Source of the DNA: Pseudomonas gingeri
Lineage (GTDB): Bacteria; Pseudomonadota; Gammaproteobacteria; Pseudomonadales; Pseudomonadaceae
Reading direction: 5' to 3'
NCBI RefSeq assembly: GCF_013385635.1
Contig: NZ_JACAPR010000026.1
Location: 1-64,000, forward strand
DNA length: 64,000 nucleotides
Both the position numbers and the translations under genes were made by a program. Each line of letters starts with the position of its first letter. Position 1 is the stretch's first letter. Shown here one piece after another: positions 45,069-55,664 of the stretch. The notes beneath the pieces were generated by a model, which was not told the DNA's origin, did not search any database, and saw only the letters and a program-made list of their open reading frames with translations.

Positions 45069-45249
45069 GCAGTAAAGCCCTCGGTGTCCAGTGAATGGCC
45101 CGGTGCAACTGCGCCAGGCAAAAGCGGCGTGCATTGTGCCCGAAAAACCACCATCACGCCAAGTGGTTAGTGCCGCCCGCAAAAATAACTGCCCGCTTGC
45201 GACGACGCCTGTCGCCGCAATACGGGTGTTTTTGCGAGGTGGGGGAGGC

Positions 45250-45957
45250 TTAGCTGAGCGTGACCCAGCGTTGATTGATCAGCAGCTCGATCGGCCGGTA
45301 CTGGGTCTTGTAGTTCATCTTCTTGCAGTTCTTGATCCAGTACCCGAGATAGACCGCGTCCAGGCCCATCCGATGGGCCTCGCCGATCTGCCAGAGAATC
45401 GCGTAGCGACCGAGGCTGCGGCGTTCTTCGTCCGGCTCGTAGAAGGTGTAGACCGCCGAGAGGCCGTTGGGCAGCAGGTCGGTCACCGCCACGGCGACCA
45501 GCCGGCCTTCCAGGCGAAACTCGTAGAACCGTGAAAAGGGCAGGTCGCGTACCAGGAATGTCGAGAACTGGTCGCGACTGGGCGGGAACATGTCGCCATC
45601 GGCATGGCGTTGCTCGATGTAGCGCTGGTACAGGTCGAAGTATTCTTCGCTGAATCCGGGCTTGGCGGCTCGTACCTGAAGATCCATGTTGCGCTTGAGA
45701 ATGCGTTTCTGCTGGCGGTTGGGCAGGAACTGCGCCACGGGGATGCGCGCCGGCACGCAGGCATTGCAGTTCTGGCAATGGGGTCGGTAAAGATGGTCGC
45801 CGCTGCGACGAAATCCCATCTCCGACAGGTCTGCGTAGACATGCACGTCCATGGGCTGGCTAGGGTCGAGGAACAGCGTGGTGGCCTGCTCTTCGGGCAG
45901 ATAGCTGCAAGAGTGGGGTTGAGTGGCATAAAACTTCAAACGCGCCAGCTCGGTCAT
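45250..45957 (-). CDS. bpt: Aspartate/glutamate leucyltransferase (Bpt)
   Basis: A 235-residue R-transferase family protein of the bacterial Bpt type, which adds Leu from Leu-tRNA to N-terminal Asp or Glu and so creates a primary N-degron. The N-terminal cysteines (HSCSYLPE and [10 protein letters not shown]) are the conserved catalytic or metal-binding set, and the C-terminal half has [15 protein letters not shown] and [16 protein letters not shown]. The start at 45957 ([13 protein letters not shown]) is the standard one. It lies between aat and infA. Confidence 0.93.
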
Positions 45958-46012
45958 GATCAACCCTCGGAATAAGCTTTGAATTAAGTGTAAGCCAGCC
46001 TGTGGAACTCGC

Positions 46013-46693
46013 CTAGGAAACCCACAGGGCCGTGTTTGGCTGGTCGAGATGGTGCTGCAGGTAGTCGGCAAAAGTGCTGCGGGGAATGGCTCGGGCACCT
46101 AGGCTGTGCAGGTGATCGGTGGGCATCTGGCAGTCGATCAGGACAAAGCCCGCGGCCTTGAGGTGGTTGACCAGGGTGGCGAAGCCGACTTTCGAGGCGT
46201 TGTCGGCGCGGCTGAACATGGATTCGCCGAAAAACAGCTGGCCCATTGCCAATCCGTACAGGCCGCCGACCAGTTGCTCCTGATCCCAGACCTCGACCGA
46301 ATGGGCGAAACCGCGCTCATGCAGTTGCAGGTAGGCGTTCTGCATTGCCTCGGTGATCCAGGTGCCGTCGGCGTAGGCGCGTGGCGCCGCACAGGCCTTG
46401 ATGACAGCGGCGAAATCGCGGTCGAAGGTGACCTGGTAGCGCTGCTGGCGCAGCAGTTTGCCCAGGCTGCGCGAGATATGCAGTTCGTCGGGAAACAGCA
46501 CGGTGCGCGGGTCCGGCGACCACCAGAGAATCGGCTGGCCTTCGGAAAACCACGGGAAACAGCCGTGGCGATAGGCCTGGATCAGCCGATCGGCGGACAG
46601 ATCGCCGCCGGCGGCCAGCAGCCCGTTGGGTTCGCGCATGGCCTTGGCCAGCGGGGGGAATGTCAGGGTGTCGCGTTGTAACCAGGTCAGCAT
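46013..46693 (-). CDS. aat: Leucyl/phenylalanyl-tRNA-protein transferase
   Basis: Aat (226 residues) transfers Leu or Phe to proteins with N-terminal Lys or Arg, marking them for ClpS. The conserved segments FPPLAKAMREPNGLLAAGGDLS, YRHGCFPWFSEGQPILWWSPDPR and HLHSLGARAIPR are recognisable. The start at 46693 (MLTWLQRDTLTFPP) is the family start; farther upstream in-frame sequence crosses a REP element. Together with bpt, clpS and clpA it completes a local N-degron set. Confidence 0.95.
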   Translation of the reverse strand: MLTWLQRDTLTFPPLAKAMREPNGLLAAGGDLSADRLIQAYRHGCFPWFSEGQPILWWSPDPRTVLFPDELHISRSLGKLLRQQRYQVTFDRDFAAVIKACAAPRAYADGTWITEAMQNAYLQLHERGFAHSVEVWDQEQLVGGLYGLAMGQLFFGESMFSRADNASKVGFATLVNHLKAAGFVLIDCQMPTDHLHSLGARAIPRSTFADYLQHHLDQPNTALWVS

Positions 46694-46734
46694 GGCATTC
46701 AGGCTTGAGCAGAAGGGGGAGGGCGCTATGCAAC

Positions 46735-46808
46735 CTGTGGGAGCTGGCTTGCCAGCGATAGCGATATAGCATTTACCATCGTCATCGCTGGCAAGCCAGC
46801 TCCCACAA
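46735..46808. repeat. Inverted REP pair between trxB and aat
   Basis: Arms at about 46735-46760 and 46782-46808 share GTGGGAGCTGGCTTGCCAGCGAT in opposite orientation. This variant has CTGGCTTGCCAG rather than the CCGGC core. It sits four bases past the trxB stop and may act in transcript ending. Confidence 0.8.
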
Positions 46809-46811
46809 GGT

Positions 46812-47762
46812 TTAGTTATCGTCCAGGTATTTCTCGGCATCCAGCGCCGCCATGCACCCGGCACCGGCCGAGGTGATGGCCTGGCGATAGACATGGTCGG
46901 CGACATCGCCGGCAGCGAACACCCCGGGGATTTCCGTGGCCGTGGCATTGCCTTCGCTGCCACCCTGGACCTGCAGATAGCCGTTGTGCATGGTCAGCTG
47001 GTCCTGGAACAGGTCGGTATTGGGCTTGTGGCCGATGGCGATGAATACGCCGGCCAGCGACAGCTCGCTGGTTTCGCCGGTCAGGCTGTCGCGCAGGCGG
47101 GCGCCGGTCACGCCAGTCGCGTCGCCGAGCACTTCGTCCAGGTTCTGGTTCCAGTGCAGGCGGATATTGCCGTTGGCGGCCTTTTCGAAGAGCTTGTCCT
47201 GGAGGATCTTCTCCGAGCGCAATTTGTCACGGCGGTGGACCAAGTGCACTTCCCTGGCGATATTGGCCAGGTACAGCGCTTCCTCGACCGCGGTATTGCC
47301 CCCACCGATAACGGCAACCACTTGATTGCGATAGAAAAAGCCGTCGCAGGTGGCGCAGGCGGAGACGCCCTTGCCGGCAAAGGCCTCCTCGGAAGGCAGG
47401 CCCAGGTACTGGGCAGAGGCGCCTGTGGCGATAATCAGCGCGTCGCAGCTGTAGATACCGTTGTCACCCTTGAGGATAAACGGCCGCTGCTGCAACTCTG
47501 CGGTATGAATGTGGTCGTAGACGATCTCGGTATCGAAACGCTCGGCGTGTTTCTGCATGCGCTCCATCAGGACCGGACCGGTCAGGCCTTCGACATCGCC
47601 TGGCCAGTTGTCGACTTCGGTGGTGGTGGTCAACTGACCGCCGACCTGCAGGCCGGTAATGACGACAGGCTTGAGGTTGGCACGGGCGGCATAAACGGCA
47701 GCGCTGTAACCGGCGGGGCCGGAGCCCAGGATGATCAGGCGTGAATGCTTGGCTTCGCTCAT
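46812..47762 (-). CDS. trxB: Thioredoxin-disulfide reductase
   Basis: TrxB (316 residues) reduces thioredoxin with NADPH through FAD. The FAD-binding GSGPAGYSAAVYAARA lies at 13-28, the redox pair Cys136-Ala-Thr-Cys139 in SACATCDGFFY, and the NADPH-binding GGGNTAVEEALYL at about 152. The C-terminal FAD motif is IPGVFAAGDVAD. It is divergent from the ftsK unit. Confidence 0.96.
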   Translation of the reverse strand: MSEAKHSRLIILGSGPAGYSAAVYAARANLKPVVITGLQVGGQLTTTTEVDNWPGDVEGLTGPVLMERMQKHAERFDTEIVYDHIHTAELQQRPFILKGDNGIYSCDALIIATGASAQYLGLPSEEAFAGKGVSACATCDGFFYRNQVVAVIGGGNTAVEEALYLANIAREVHLVHRRDKLRSEKILQDKLFEKAANGNIRLHWNQNLDEVLGDATGVTGARLRDSLTGETSELSLAGVFIAIGHKPNTDLFQDQLTMHNGYLQVQGGSEGNATATEIPGVFAAGDVADHVYRQAITSAGAGCMAALDAEKYLDDN

Positions 47763-47894
47763 AAAAACACCTCATAAGCCTTTGTCACAAAAGAGAATGC
47801 ATGCTCAAATTGAAGCGCATGAAAAGCGCTGTTGGCTATGCTACACCCAAGCGGCAACCGCGTGGCATCGAGCGTGTAAACCCGTACAATGTCC

Positions 47895-47910
47895 ATCATC
47901 GAACGATGAT
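47895..47910. promoter_or_regulatory. Operator-like palindrome in the trxB-ftsK gap
   Basis: ATCATCG and CGATGAT flank a 2-base spacer (47895-47901 and 47904-47910), a compact symmetric site. A possible -10 element, TACAAT (47885-47890), lies just upstream on the plus strand, so the palindrome would sit at or near the start of an ftsK-directed transcript. It may bind a repressor. The cognate regulator is not known. Confidence 0.4.
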
Positions 47911-47952
47911 AGTTTCTGACGTGGCAAGTGCCGAGCATGCAAAGGACTGATA

Positions 47953-48090
47953 GTGAAAATAGTCCAGGTAGAGCCAGAGAACTGTTCACCTGCCCTGAAT
48001 GGGCAGTATTTTGTCGTCAATCAACAGCTGGGCGCGCCTTGGGCGCAGGAAAAGACGCGTTTTGAAGAAATCCACCGCTACACCCCCTAA
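47953..48090 (+). CDS. Candidate 45-residue leader protein upstream of ftsK
   Basis: A GTG start at 47953 has AAAGGA six bases upstream, the best ribosome-binding site in this gap. The frame runs 45 codons to TAA at 48088-48090. The product begins VKIVQVEPENCSPAL and ends TRFEEIHRYTP; it is soluble-looking, with one cysteine, and I do not recognise it. It overlaps the first part of ftsK in another frame, whichever ftsK start is used, and its stop lies just before an AAGG and GTG in the ftsK frame. It could be a translated leader that couples with ftsK, or a chance frame. Confidence 0.4.
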   Translation: MKIVQVEPENCSPALNGQYFVVNQQLGAPWAQEKTRFEEIHRYTP

Positions 48091-50473
48091 GGCAGTCGTG
48101 CCGCTCTGGCGTCAGCAACTGCACTATCGTCTCAAGGAAGGCGCGCTGATTGCCATCGGCGCCTTGTGCCTGTTCCTGATGATGGCCTTGCTTACCTATG
48201 GCAAGGACGATCCGGGTTGGAGTCACAACAGCAAGATCGACGATGTGCAGAACTTCGGTGGGCCTGCCGGCTCCTACAGCGCCGATATCCTGTTCATGGT
48301 GCTGGGTTATTTCGCCTACGTGTTCCCGCTGTTGCTGGCGATCAAGACCTGGCAGATCTTCCGCCAGCGTCACGAACCCTGGCAGTGGAGTGGTTGGCTG
48401 TTTTCCTGGCGGTTGATCGGCCTGGTGTTCCTGGTGCTGTCCGGCGCCGCGCTGGCGCATATCCATTTTCATTCGCCGACCGGCTTGCCGGCCGGTGCCG
48501 GCGGTGCCCTGGGTGAAAGCCTGGGCGACCTGGCCCGCAATGCCCTGAATATCCAGGGCAGCACGCTGTTGTTCATTGCCCTGTTCCTGTTCGGCCTGAC
48601 GGTGTTCACCGACCTGTCGTGGTTCAAGGTGATGGACGTCACCGGCAAGATCACTCTGGACCTCTTCGAACTGTTCCAGGGCGCGATGAATCGCTGGTGG
48701 GCGGCGCGTACCGAGCGCAAGCAACTGGTGGCGCAATTGCGTGAAGTCGATACCCGGGTCGAGGAAGTGGTGGCCCCGAGCATCGCCGACAAGCGTGAAC
48801 AGGCCAAGGCCAAGGAGCGCCTGATCGAACGCGAGCAGGCCCTGAGCAAACATATGTCCGAGCGTGAAAAGCACGTTCCGCCGGTCATCGCCCCGGCACC
48901 GGTCAAGCCGCCGCAGCCGAGCAAGCGCGTGGAGAAAGAGAAACAGGCGCCGTTGTTTATCGACAGCGCGGTCGAAGGCACCTTGCCGCCGATCTCGATT
49001 CTCGACCCGGCCGAGAAGAAACAGCTCAATTACTCTCCCGAGTCCCTGGCGGCCGTCGGCCACCTGCTGGAGATCAAGCTCAAGGAGTTCGGGGTCGAAG
49101 TGTCGGTGGACTCGATCCACCCCGGCCCGGTGATTACCCGTTACGAAATCCAGCCGGCCGCCGGCGTCAAGGTCAGTCGTATCGCCAACCTGGCCAAGGA
49201 CCTGGCGCGTTCGCTGGCGGTGACCAGCGTGCGGGTGGTGGAAGTGATTCCCGGCAAGACCACCGTCGGTATCGAGATTCCCAACGAAGACCGGCAGATC
49301 GTGCGCTTCTCCGAGGTGCTGTCGACCCCCGAGTACGATAACTTCAAGTCGCCGGTCACCCTGGCCCTCGGCCACGATATCGGCGGCCGGCCGGTGATCA
49401 CCGACTTGGCGAAGATGCCGCACCTGTTGGTGGCCGGTACCACCGGTTCCGGTAAGTCGGTGGGGGTGAACGCGATGATCCTGTCGATCCTGTTCAAGTC
49501 CGGCCCGGAAGACGCCAAGCTGATCATGATCGACCCGAAGATGCTCGAATTGTCGATCTACGAAGGCATTCCGCACCTGCTGTGCCCGGTGGTCACCGAC
49601 ATGAAGGACGCCGCCAATGCCCTGCGCTGGAGCGTTGCCGAGATGGAACGGCGCTACAAGCTGATGGCCAAGATGGGCGTGCGCAACCTGTCGGGCTTCA
49701 ATGCCAAGATCAAGGAAGCCCAGGAACGCGGCGAGCCGATTGCCGACCCGCTGTACAACCGCGAAAGCATCCACGACGAAGCGCCGCTGCTGACCAAGCT
49801 GCCGACCATTGTCGTGGTGGTCGACGAATTCGCCGACATGATGATGATCGTCGGCAAGAAGGTCGAGGAACTGATCGCCCGTATCGCGCAGAAGGCGCGA
49901 GCGGCCGGTATCCACCTGATCCTCGCGACCCAGCGGCCTTCGGTGGACGTGATCACCGGTCTGATCAAGGCCAACATCCCGACCCGCATGGCCTTCCAGG
50001 TATCGAGCAAGATCGACTCGCGGACCATTATCGACCAGGGCGGTGCCGAGCAGCTGCTGGGTCATGGTGACATGCTCTACATGCCGCCGGGCACCAGCCT
50101 GCCGATCCGCGTCCACGGCGCCTTTGTCTCCGACGACGAGGTGCACAGGGTAGTCGAAGCCTGGAAGCTGCGCGGTGCGCCGGAGTACAACGACGATATC
50201 CTCAACGGTGTCGAAGAAGCCGGTAGCGGCTTCGAGAATGGCGGCGGCAGCGGCGGTGACGACGATGCCGAGACCGATGCGCTGTACGACGAGGCGGTGC
50301 AGTTCGTCCTGGAAAGCCGCCGGGCTTCGATTTCCGCGGTCCAGCGCAAGCTGAAGATCGGCTACAACCGGGCTGCCCGCATGATCGAGGCCATGGAAAT
50401 GGCCGGGGTGGTGACAGCCATGAACACCAACGGTTCGCGCGAAGTGCTTGCGCCAGGGCCGATGCGCGACTGA
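48062..50473 (+). CDS. ftsK: DNA translocase FtsK
   Basis: FtsK couples division with chromosome dimer resolution, pumping DNA toward dif/XerCD. From a TTG at 48062 the protein has 803 residues beginning MKKSTATPPKAV, which resembles the pseudomonad N-terminus I recall; ATG 47999 (824 residues) and GTG 48098 are other options. Four or five N-terminal transmembrane helices (about 25-190) are followed by a charged linker, the RecA-like motor with Walker A GTTGSGKSVGVN near residue 458 and Walker B VVVVDEFADMMM, and the winged-helix gamma domain (about 735-803, QRKLKIGYNRAARMIE) that reads KOPS. Confidence 0.93.
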   Translation: MKKSTATPPKAVVPLWRQQLHYRLKEGALIAIGALCLFLMMALLTYGKDDPGWSHNSKIDDVQNFGGPAGSYSADILFMVLGYFAYVFPLLLAIKTWQIFRQRHEPWQWSGWLFSWRLIGLVFLVLSGAALAHIHFHSPTGLPAGAGGALGESLGDLARNALNIQGSTLLFIALFLFGLTVFTDLSWFKVMDVTGKITLDLFELFQGAMNRWWAARTERKQLVAQLREVDTRVEEVVAPSIADKREQAKAKERLIEREQALSKHMSEREKHVPPVIAPAPVKPPQPSKRVEKEKQAPLFIDSAVEGTLPPISILDPAEKKQLNYSPESLAAVGHLLEIKLKEFGVEVSVDSIHPGPVITRYEIQPAAGVKVSRIANLAKDLARSLAVTSVRVVEVIPGKTTVGIEIPNEDRQIVRFSEVLSTPEYDNFKSPVTLALGHDIGGRPVITDLAKMPHLLVAGTTGSGKSVGVNAMILSILFKSGPEDAKLIMIDPKMLELSIYEGIPHLLCPVVTDMKDAANALRWSVAEMERRYKLMAKMGVRNLSGFNAKIKEAQERGEPIADPLYNRESIHDEAPLLTKLPTIVVVVDEFADMMMIVGKKVEELIARIAQKARAAGIHLILATQRPSVDVITGLIKANIPTRMAFQVSSKIDSRTIIDQGGAEQLLGHGDMLYMPPGTSLPIRVHGAFVSDDEVHRVVEAWKLRGAPEYNDDILNGVEEAGSGFENGGGSGGDDDAETDALYDEAVQFVLESRRASISAVQRKLKIGYNRAARMIEAMEMAGVVTAMNTNGSREVLAPGPMRD

Positions 50474-50531
50474 TCCTGTGCCGCGTGAGGTCACGCGGCA
50501 TACCTTTCAAACGAATTCCATGAGGACTCCC

Positions 50532-51155
50532 ATGCGTCTTATCCGCATGCTGTTGTTGCCGGTTCTGGCGTTGACCACCTTGTCGGCTCATGCCGACCAG
50601 AAGGATGTGGCGCGCCTGACGCAGTTGCTCGAAAAGTCTCAGACCCTGACGGCGCGGTTCTCCCAGTTGACCCTGGATGGCAGCGGCACCCAGTTGCAGG
50701 AAACCGCCGGTGAGATGTCCCTGCAGCGCCCGGGCCTGTTCTACTGGCACACCGATGCGCCCCAGGAACAGACCATGATCTCCGATGGCCAGAAGGTCAC
50801 CCTGTGGGATCCGGACCTGGAGCAGGTGACCATCAAGAAGCTCGACCTGCGCCTGACCCAGACCCCGGCCCTGCTGCTGTCCGGTGATGTGTCGAAGATC
50901 AGCGAAAGCTTCGATATCAGCGCCAAGGAAGCTGGCGGCGTGATCGACTTCATTCTCAAGCCGAAAACCAAGGACACTCTGTTCGACAGCCTGCGCCTGT
51001 CGTTCCGCAACGGCCTGGTCAATGACATGCAACTGATCGACAGCGTCGGCCAGCGCACCAACCTGCTGTTCACCGGGGTCAAGGCCAACGAGCCGATTGC
51101 GGCTTCCAAGTTCAAGTTCGACATCCCCAAGGGTGCTGACGTCATCCAGGAATAA
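50532..51155 (+). CDS. lolA: Outer-membrane lipoprotein carrier protein LolA
   Basis: LolA (207 residues) carries lipoproteins across the periplasm from LolCDE to LolB. It has a signal peptide (MRLIRMLLLPVLALTTLSAHA) and the half-barrel fold with segments TLTARFSQLTLDG, GEMSLQRPGLFYWHTDAP and LWDPDLEQVTIKKLD. ATG 50532 has GAGGA just upstream. It sits between ftsK and rarA, as in E. coli. Confidence 0.95.
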   Translation: MRLIRMLLLPVLALTTLSAHADQKDVARLTQLLEKSQTLTARFSQLTLDGSGTQLQETAGEMSLQRPGLFYWHTDAPQEQTMISDGQKVTLWDPDLEQVTIKKLDLRLTQTPALLLSGDVSKISESFDISAKEAGGVIDFILKPKTKDTLFDSLRLSFRNGLVNDMQLIDSVGQRTNLLFTGVKANEPIAASKFKFDIPKGADVIQE

Positions 51156-51174
51156 GAGGTTTCAAACGCAGCCC

Positions 51175-52500
51175 ATGGACCTGTTTAGCCGTGCCCCGAT
51201 CGCTCAACCCCTGGCCGCCCGTCTACGTGCGACCAACCTGGATGAGTACGTCGGCCAGGAACACTTGCTGGCCCGGGGCAAGCCGTTGCGCGAAGCCCTG
51301 GAGCAGGGCGCGCTGCATTCGATGATCTTCTGGGGCCCGCCAGGGGTGGGCAAGACCACCCTGGCGCGGCTGCTGGCGGAAGTCTCGGACGCGCACTTCG
51401 AAACCGTGTCGGCGGTACTGGCCGGGGTCAAGGAGATCCGCCAGGCGGTGGAAGTCGCCAAGCAGCAGGCCGGGCAGTACGGCAAGCGCACCATCCTGTT
51501 TGTCGACGAAGTCCATCGGTTCAACAAATCCCAGCAAGATGCCTTCCTGCCTTATGTCGAGGACGGCACGCTGATCTTTATCGGCGCCACCACTGAAAAC
51601 CCGTCGTTCGAGCTCAACAACGCGCTGTTGTCCCGGGCTCGGGTGTATGTGCTCAAGAGCCTCGACGAAGCCGCCCTGAACAAGCTGGTGCAGCGGGCGC
51701 TGACGGAAGAGCGCGGCTTGGGCAAGCGCCAGCTGAGCCTGGGCGACGAAGGCTTCAGGATGCTGTTGTCGGCGGCGGATGGCGATGGCCGGCGGCTGCT
51801 CAACCTGTTGGAAAACGCCTCGGACCTGGCCGAGGACGGCAGCGAGATCGGTGTCGAGCTGCTGCAAAGCCTGCTCGGCGATACCCGGCGGCGTTTCGAC
51901 AAGGGCGGCGAAGCCTTCTACGACCAGATTTCCGCCTTGCACAAATCGGTGCGCGGTTCCAACCCGGACGGCGCGCTCTACTGGTTCGCGCGGATGCTCG
52001 ACGGCGGTTGCGATCCGCTGTACCTGGCGCGGCGCGTGGTGCGCATGGCCAGCGAGGATATCGGCAATGCCGATCCACGGGCGTTGAGCCTGTGTCTGGC
52101 GGCGTGGGATGTGCAGGAACGGCTGGGCAGCCCGGAAGGTGAACTGGCTGTGGCCCAGGCCATCACGTACCTGGCCTGTGCGCCAAAAAGCAACGCCGTG
52201 TACATGGGCTTCAAGGCCGCCATGCGTAGCGCCGCCGAGCACGGCTCGCTGGAGGTGCCGCTGCACCTGCGCAATGCCCCGACCAAGCTGATGAAACAGC
52301 TGGGCTACGGCGACGAGTACCGTTATGCCCACGACGAGCCCGATGCCTATGCGGCCGGCGAAGACTATTTTCCCGAAGCGCTTGAACCACAACCCTTCTA
52401 CCAGCCGGTCCCCCGCGGGTTGGAGCTGAAGATCGGCGAGAAGCTCAACCACCTGGCCGCGCTCGACCGCAACAGCCCGAAACAGCGGAGAAAGCCATGA
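51175..52500 (+). CDS. rarA: Replication-associated recombination protein RarA (MgsA)
   Basis: RarA is a 441-residue AAA+ ATPase related to the clamp loader that acts at stalled forks. Walker A GPPGVGKTT lies at 54-62, Walker B is TILFVDEVHRFNKSQQD and sensor 1 is FIGATTENPSFE. The C-terminal MgsA tetramerisation region (about 260-420) includes ALYWFARMLDGGCDPLYLARR. The stop overlaps the crcB start by four bases. Confidence 0.95.
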   Translation: MDLFSRAPIAQPLAARLRATNLDEYVGQEHLLARGKPLREALEQGALHSMIFWGPPGVGKTTLARLLAEVSDAHFETVSAVLAGVKEIRQAVEVAKQQAGQYGKRTILFVDEVHRFNKSQQDAFLPYVEDGTLIFIGATTENPSFELNNALLSRARVYVLKSLDEAALNKLVQRALTEERGLGKRQLSLGDEGFRMLLSAADGDGRRLLNLLENASDLAEDGSEIGVELLQSLLGDTRRRFDKGGEAFYDQISALHKSVRGSNPDGALYWFARMLDGGCDPLYLARRVVRMASEDIGNADPRALSLCLAAWDVQERLGSPEGELAVAQAITYLACAPKSNAVYMGFKAAMRSAAEHGSLEVPLHLRNAPTKLMKQLGYGDEYRYAHDEPDAYAAGEDYFPEALEPQPFYQPVPRGLELKIGEKLNHLAALDRNSPKQRRKP

Positions 52501-52871
52501 TTCGTACCGTGCTGGCTGTCTCCATCGCCGGTATCGTCGGCACCCTGGTGCGCTTTGCCACGGGTAATCTGATCAACGCCAATTGGCCGAAGCACTTCTA
52601 TACCGCGACGTTGGCCGTTAATATCGTGGGCTGCCTGGTGATTGGCGTGCTCTACGGTCTGTTTTTGCTGCGCCCCGAGGTCCCGGTTGAAATCCGCGCC
52701 GGCCTGATCGTGGGGTTTGTCGGCGGCCTGACCACATTTTCATCATTTTCACTGGATACGGTGCGCCTGCTGGAAAGCGGGCAGGGCCTCCTGGCCATGG
52801 GCTATGTGGCCCTCAGCGTATTCGGCGGGCTGCTCGCGACCTGGGCCGGCCTGTCCTTGACCAAACTCTGA
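52497..52871 (+). CDS. crcB: Fluoride channel CrcB/Fluc
   Basis: CrcB (124 residues, four helices) is a dual-topology fluoride exporter. The signature GNLINANWPKHF-type loop, the TLAVNIVGCLVIG helix and the GFVGGLTTFSSFSLDTV segment with the phenylalanine box are all present. It overlaps rarA by four bases, so there is no room for a fluoride riboswitch of its own; expression presumably follows rarA. Confidence 0.94.
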   Translation: MIRTVLAVSIAGIVGTLVRFATGNLINANWPKHFYTATLAVNIVGCLVIGVLYGLFLLRPEVPVEIRAGLIVGFVGGLTTFSSFSLDTVRLLESGQGLLAMGYVALSVFGGLLATWAGLSLTKL

Positions 52872-52887
52872 ATAACGAGAAACCGAC

Positions 52888-54167
<1,280 letters not shown>

Positions 54168-54168
<1 letters not shown>

Positions 54169-55562
54169 TGGAATTCCTGCCGCTGTTTCACAACCTGCGT
54201 GGCAGCCGTGTTCTGGTCGTCGGTGGCGGGGAGATTGCCTTGCGCAAATCACGCCTGCTGGCCGATGCCGGAGCGCTGCTGCGGGTGGTCGCTCCCGAGA
54301 TCGAGAGCCAGTTGAGTGAGCTGATCAGTGGCAGTGGCGGCGAAACGCTGCTGCGCGGTTATATCGAATCCGACCTGGACGGTTGTGTGCTGATCATTGC
54401 CGCCACTGACGACGAAACGCTCAATGCACAGGTCTCCGCCGATGCCCATCGGCGCTGCGTGCCGGTCAATGTGGTCGATGCGCCGGCCTTGTGCAGCGTG
54501 ATCTTCCCGGCCATTGTCGACCGTTCACCGCTGGTGATCGCGGTTTCCAGCGGCGGCGATGCGCCGGTGCTGGCGCGGTTGATCCGGGCCAAGATGGAAA
54601 CCTGGATTCCCTCGACCTATGGCCAGTTGGCCGGGCTGGCGGCACGCTTCCGCACTCAGGTGAAAACCCTGTTTCCCGGTGTGCAGCAGCGTCGCGCATT
54701 CTGGGAAGACGTGTTCCAGGGCCCTATCGCCGACCGGCAGTTGGCCGGGCAGGGCGCCGAGGCCGAGCGTCTGCTGCTGGAGAAGATCAACGGTGCGGCA
54801 CCGAATGCGCCAGGCGAGGTGTACCTGGTGGGCGCGGGGCCGGGTGATCCCGATCTGCTGACCTTCCGCGCACTGCGTCTGATGCAACAGGCCGACGTGG
54901 TGCTCTACGATCGCCTGGTCGCCCCGGCGATTCTTGAACTGTGCCGGCGTGATGCCGACCGTATCTATGTCGGCAAGCGTCGCGCCGACCATGCCGTGCC
55001 TCAGGACCAGATCAACCAGCAACTGGTGGATCTGGCGAAGCAGGGCAAGCGGGTGCTGCGTCTGAAGGGCGGTGATCCGTTCATCTTCGGCCGTGGTGGC
55101 GAAGAGATCGAGGAACTGGCGGCCCACGGTATTCCTTTCCAGGTGGTGCCGGGGATCACGGCAGCCAGTGGTTGCTCGGCCTATGCCGGGATTCCGCTGA
55201 CGCACCGTGACTATGCGCAGTCCGTGCGATTTGTCACCGGTCATCTGAAGGATGGCAGCACCGACCTGCCGTGGGTCGACCTGGTGGCGCCGGCACAGAC
55301 CCTGGTTTTCTACATGGGCCTGGTCGGTTTGCCGATCATCTGCGAACAGCTGATCAAGCACGGCCGTTCGGCGCAAACGCCGGCGGCCCTGATCCAGCAG
55401 GGCACCACGTCGAACCAGCGGGTATTCACCGGCACGCTGGCCAACCTGCCGCAACTGGTGGCGGAGCATGAGGTCCATGCACCGACGCTGGTGATTGTCG
55501 GAGAAGTGGTCCAGTTACGTGAGAAGCTGGCCTGGTTCGAAGGCGCGCAATCGCAGGTCTGA
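54168..55562 (+). CDS. cysG: Siroheme synthase CysG (trifunctional)
   Basis: CysG (464 residues) makes siroheme from uroporphyrinogen III for sulfite and nitrite reductases. The N-terminal CysG-B part (1-210) has the NAD-binding VVGGGEIALRKSRLL and dehydrogenase/chelatase activity. The C-terminal SUMT part (about 215-464) has LVGAGPGDPDLLTFRALRLM, YVGKRRADH and LRLKGGDPFIFGRGGEE. The start overlaps the serS stop by one base (TGATG). It is followed by a REP element. Confidence 0.96.
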
Positions 55563-55581
55563 CGCTGATTTGCTCTCTACT

Positions 55582-55648
55582 GTAGGAGCCGGCTTGCCGG
55601 CGATGAGGCCCTCAAGGACGCCATCGCCGGCAAGCCGGCTCCTGCAGG
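55582..55648. repeat. Inverted REP pair after cysG
   Basis: Arms at about 55582-55604 and 55622-55648 carry GTAGGAGCCGGCTTGCCGGCGATG and its complement, with a short interior. It lies between the convergent cysG and the glutathionyl-hydroquinone reductase gene. Confidence 0.82.
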
Positions 55649-55664
55649 TTTGTGTGCACCGTCG

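Noticed and set aside
52480..52500. Possible fluoride riboswitch before crcB
   Set aside because: crcB overlaps the rarA stop, leaving no non-coding leader for the aptamer.
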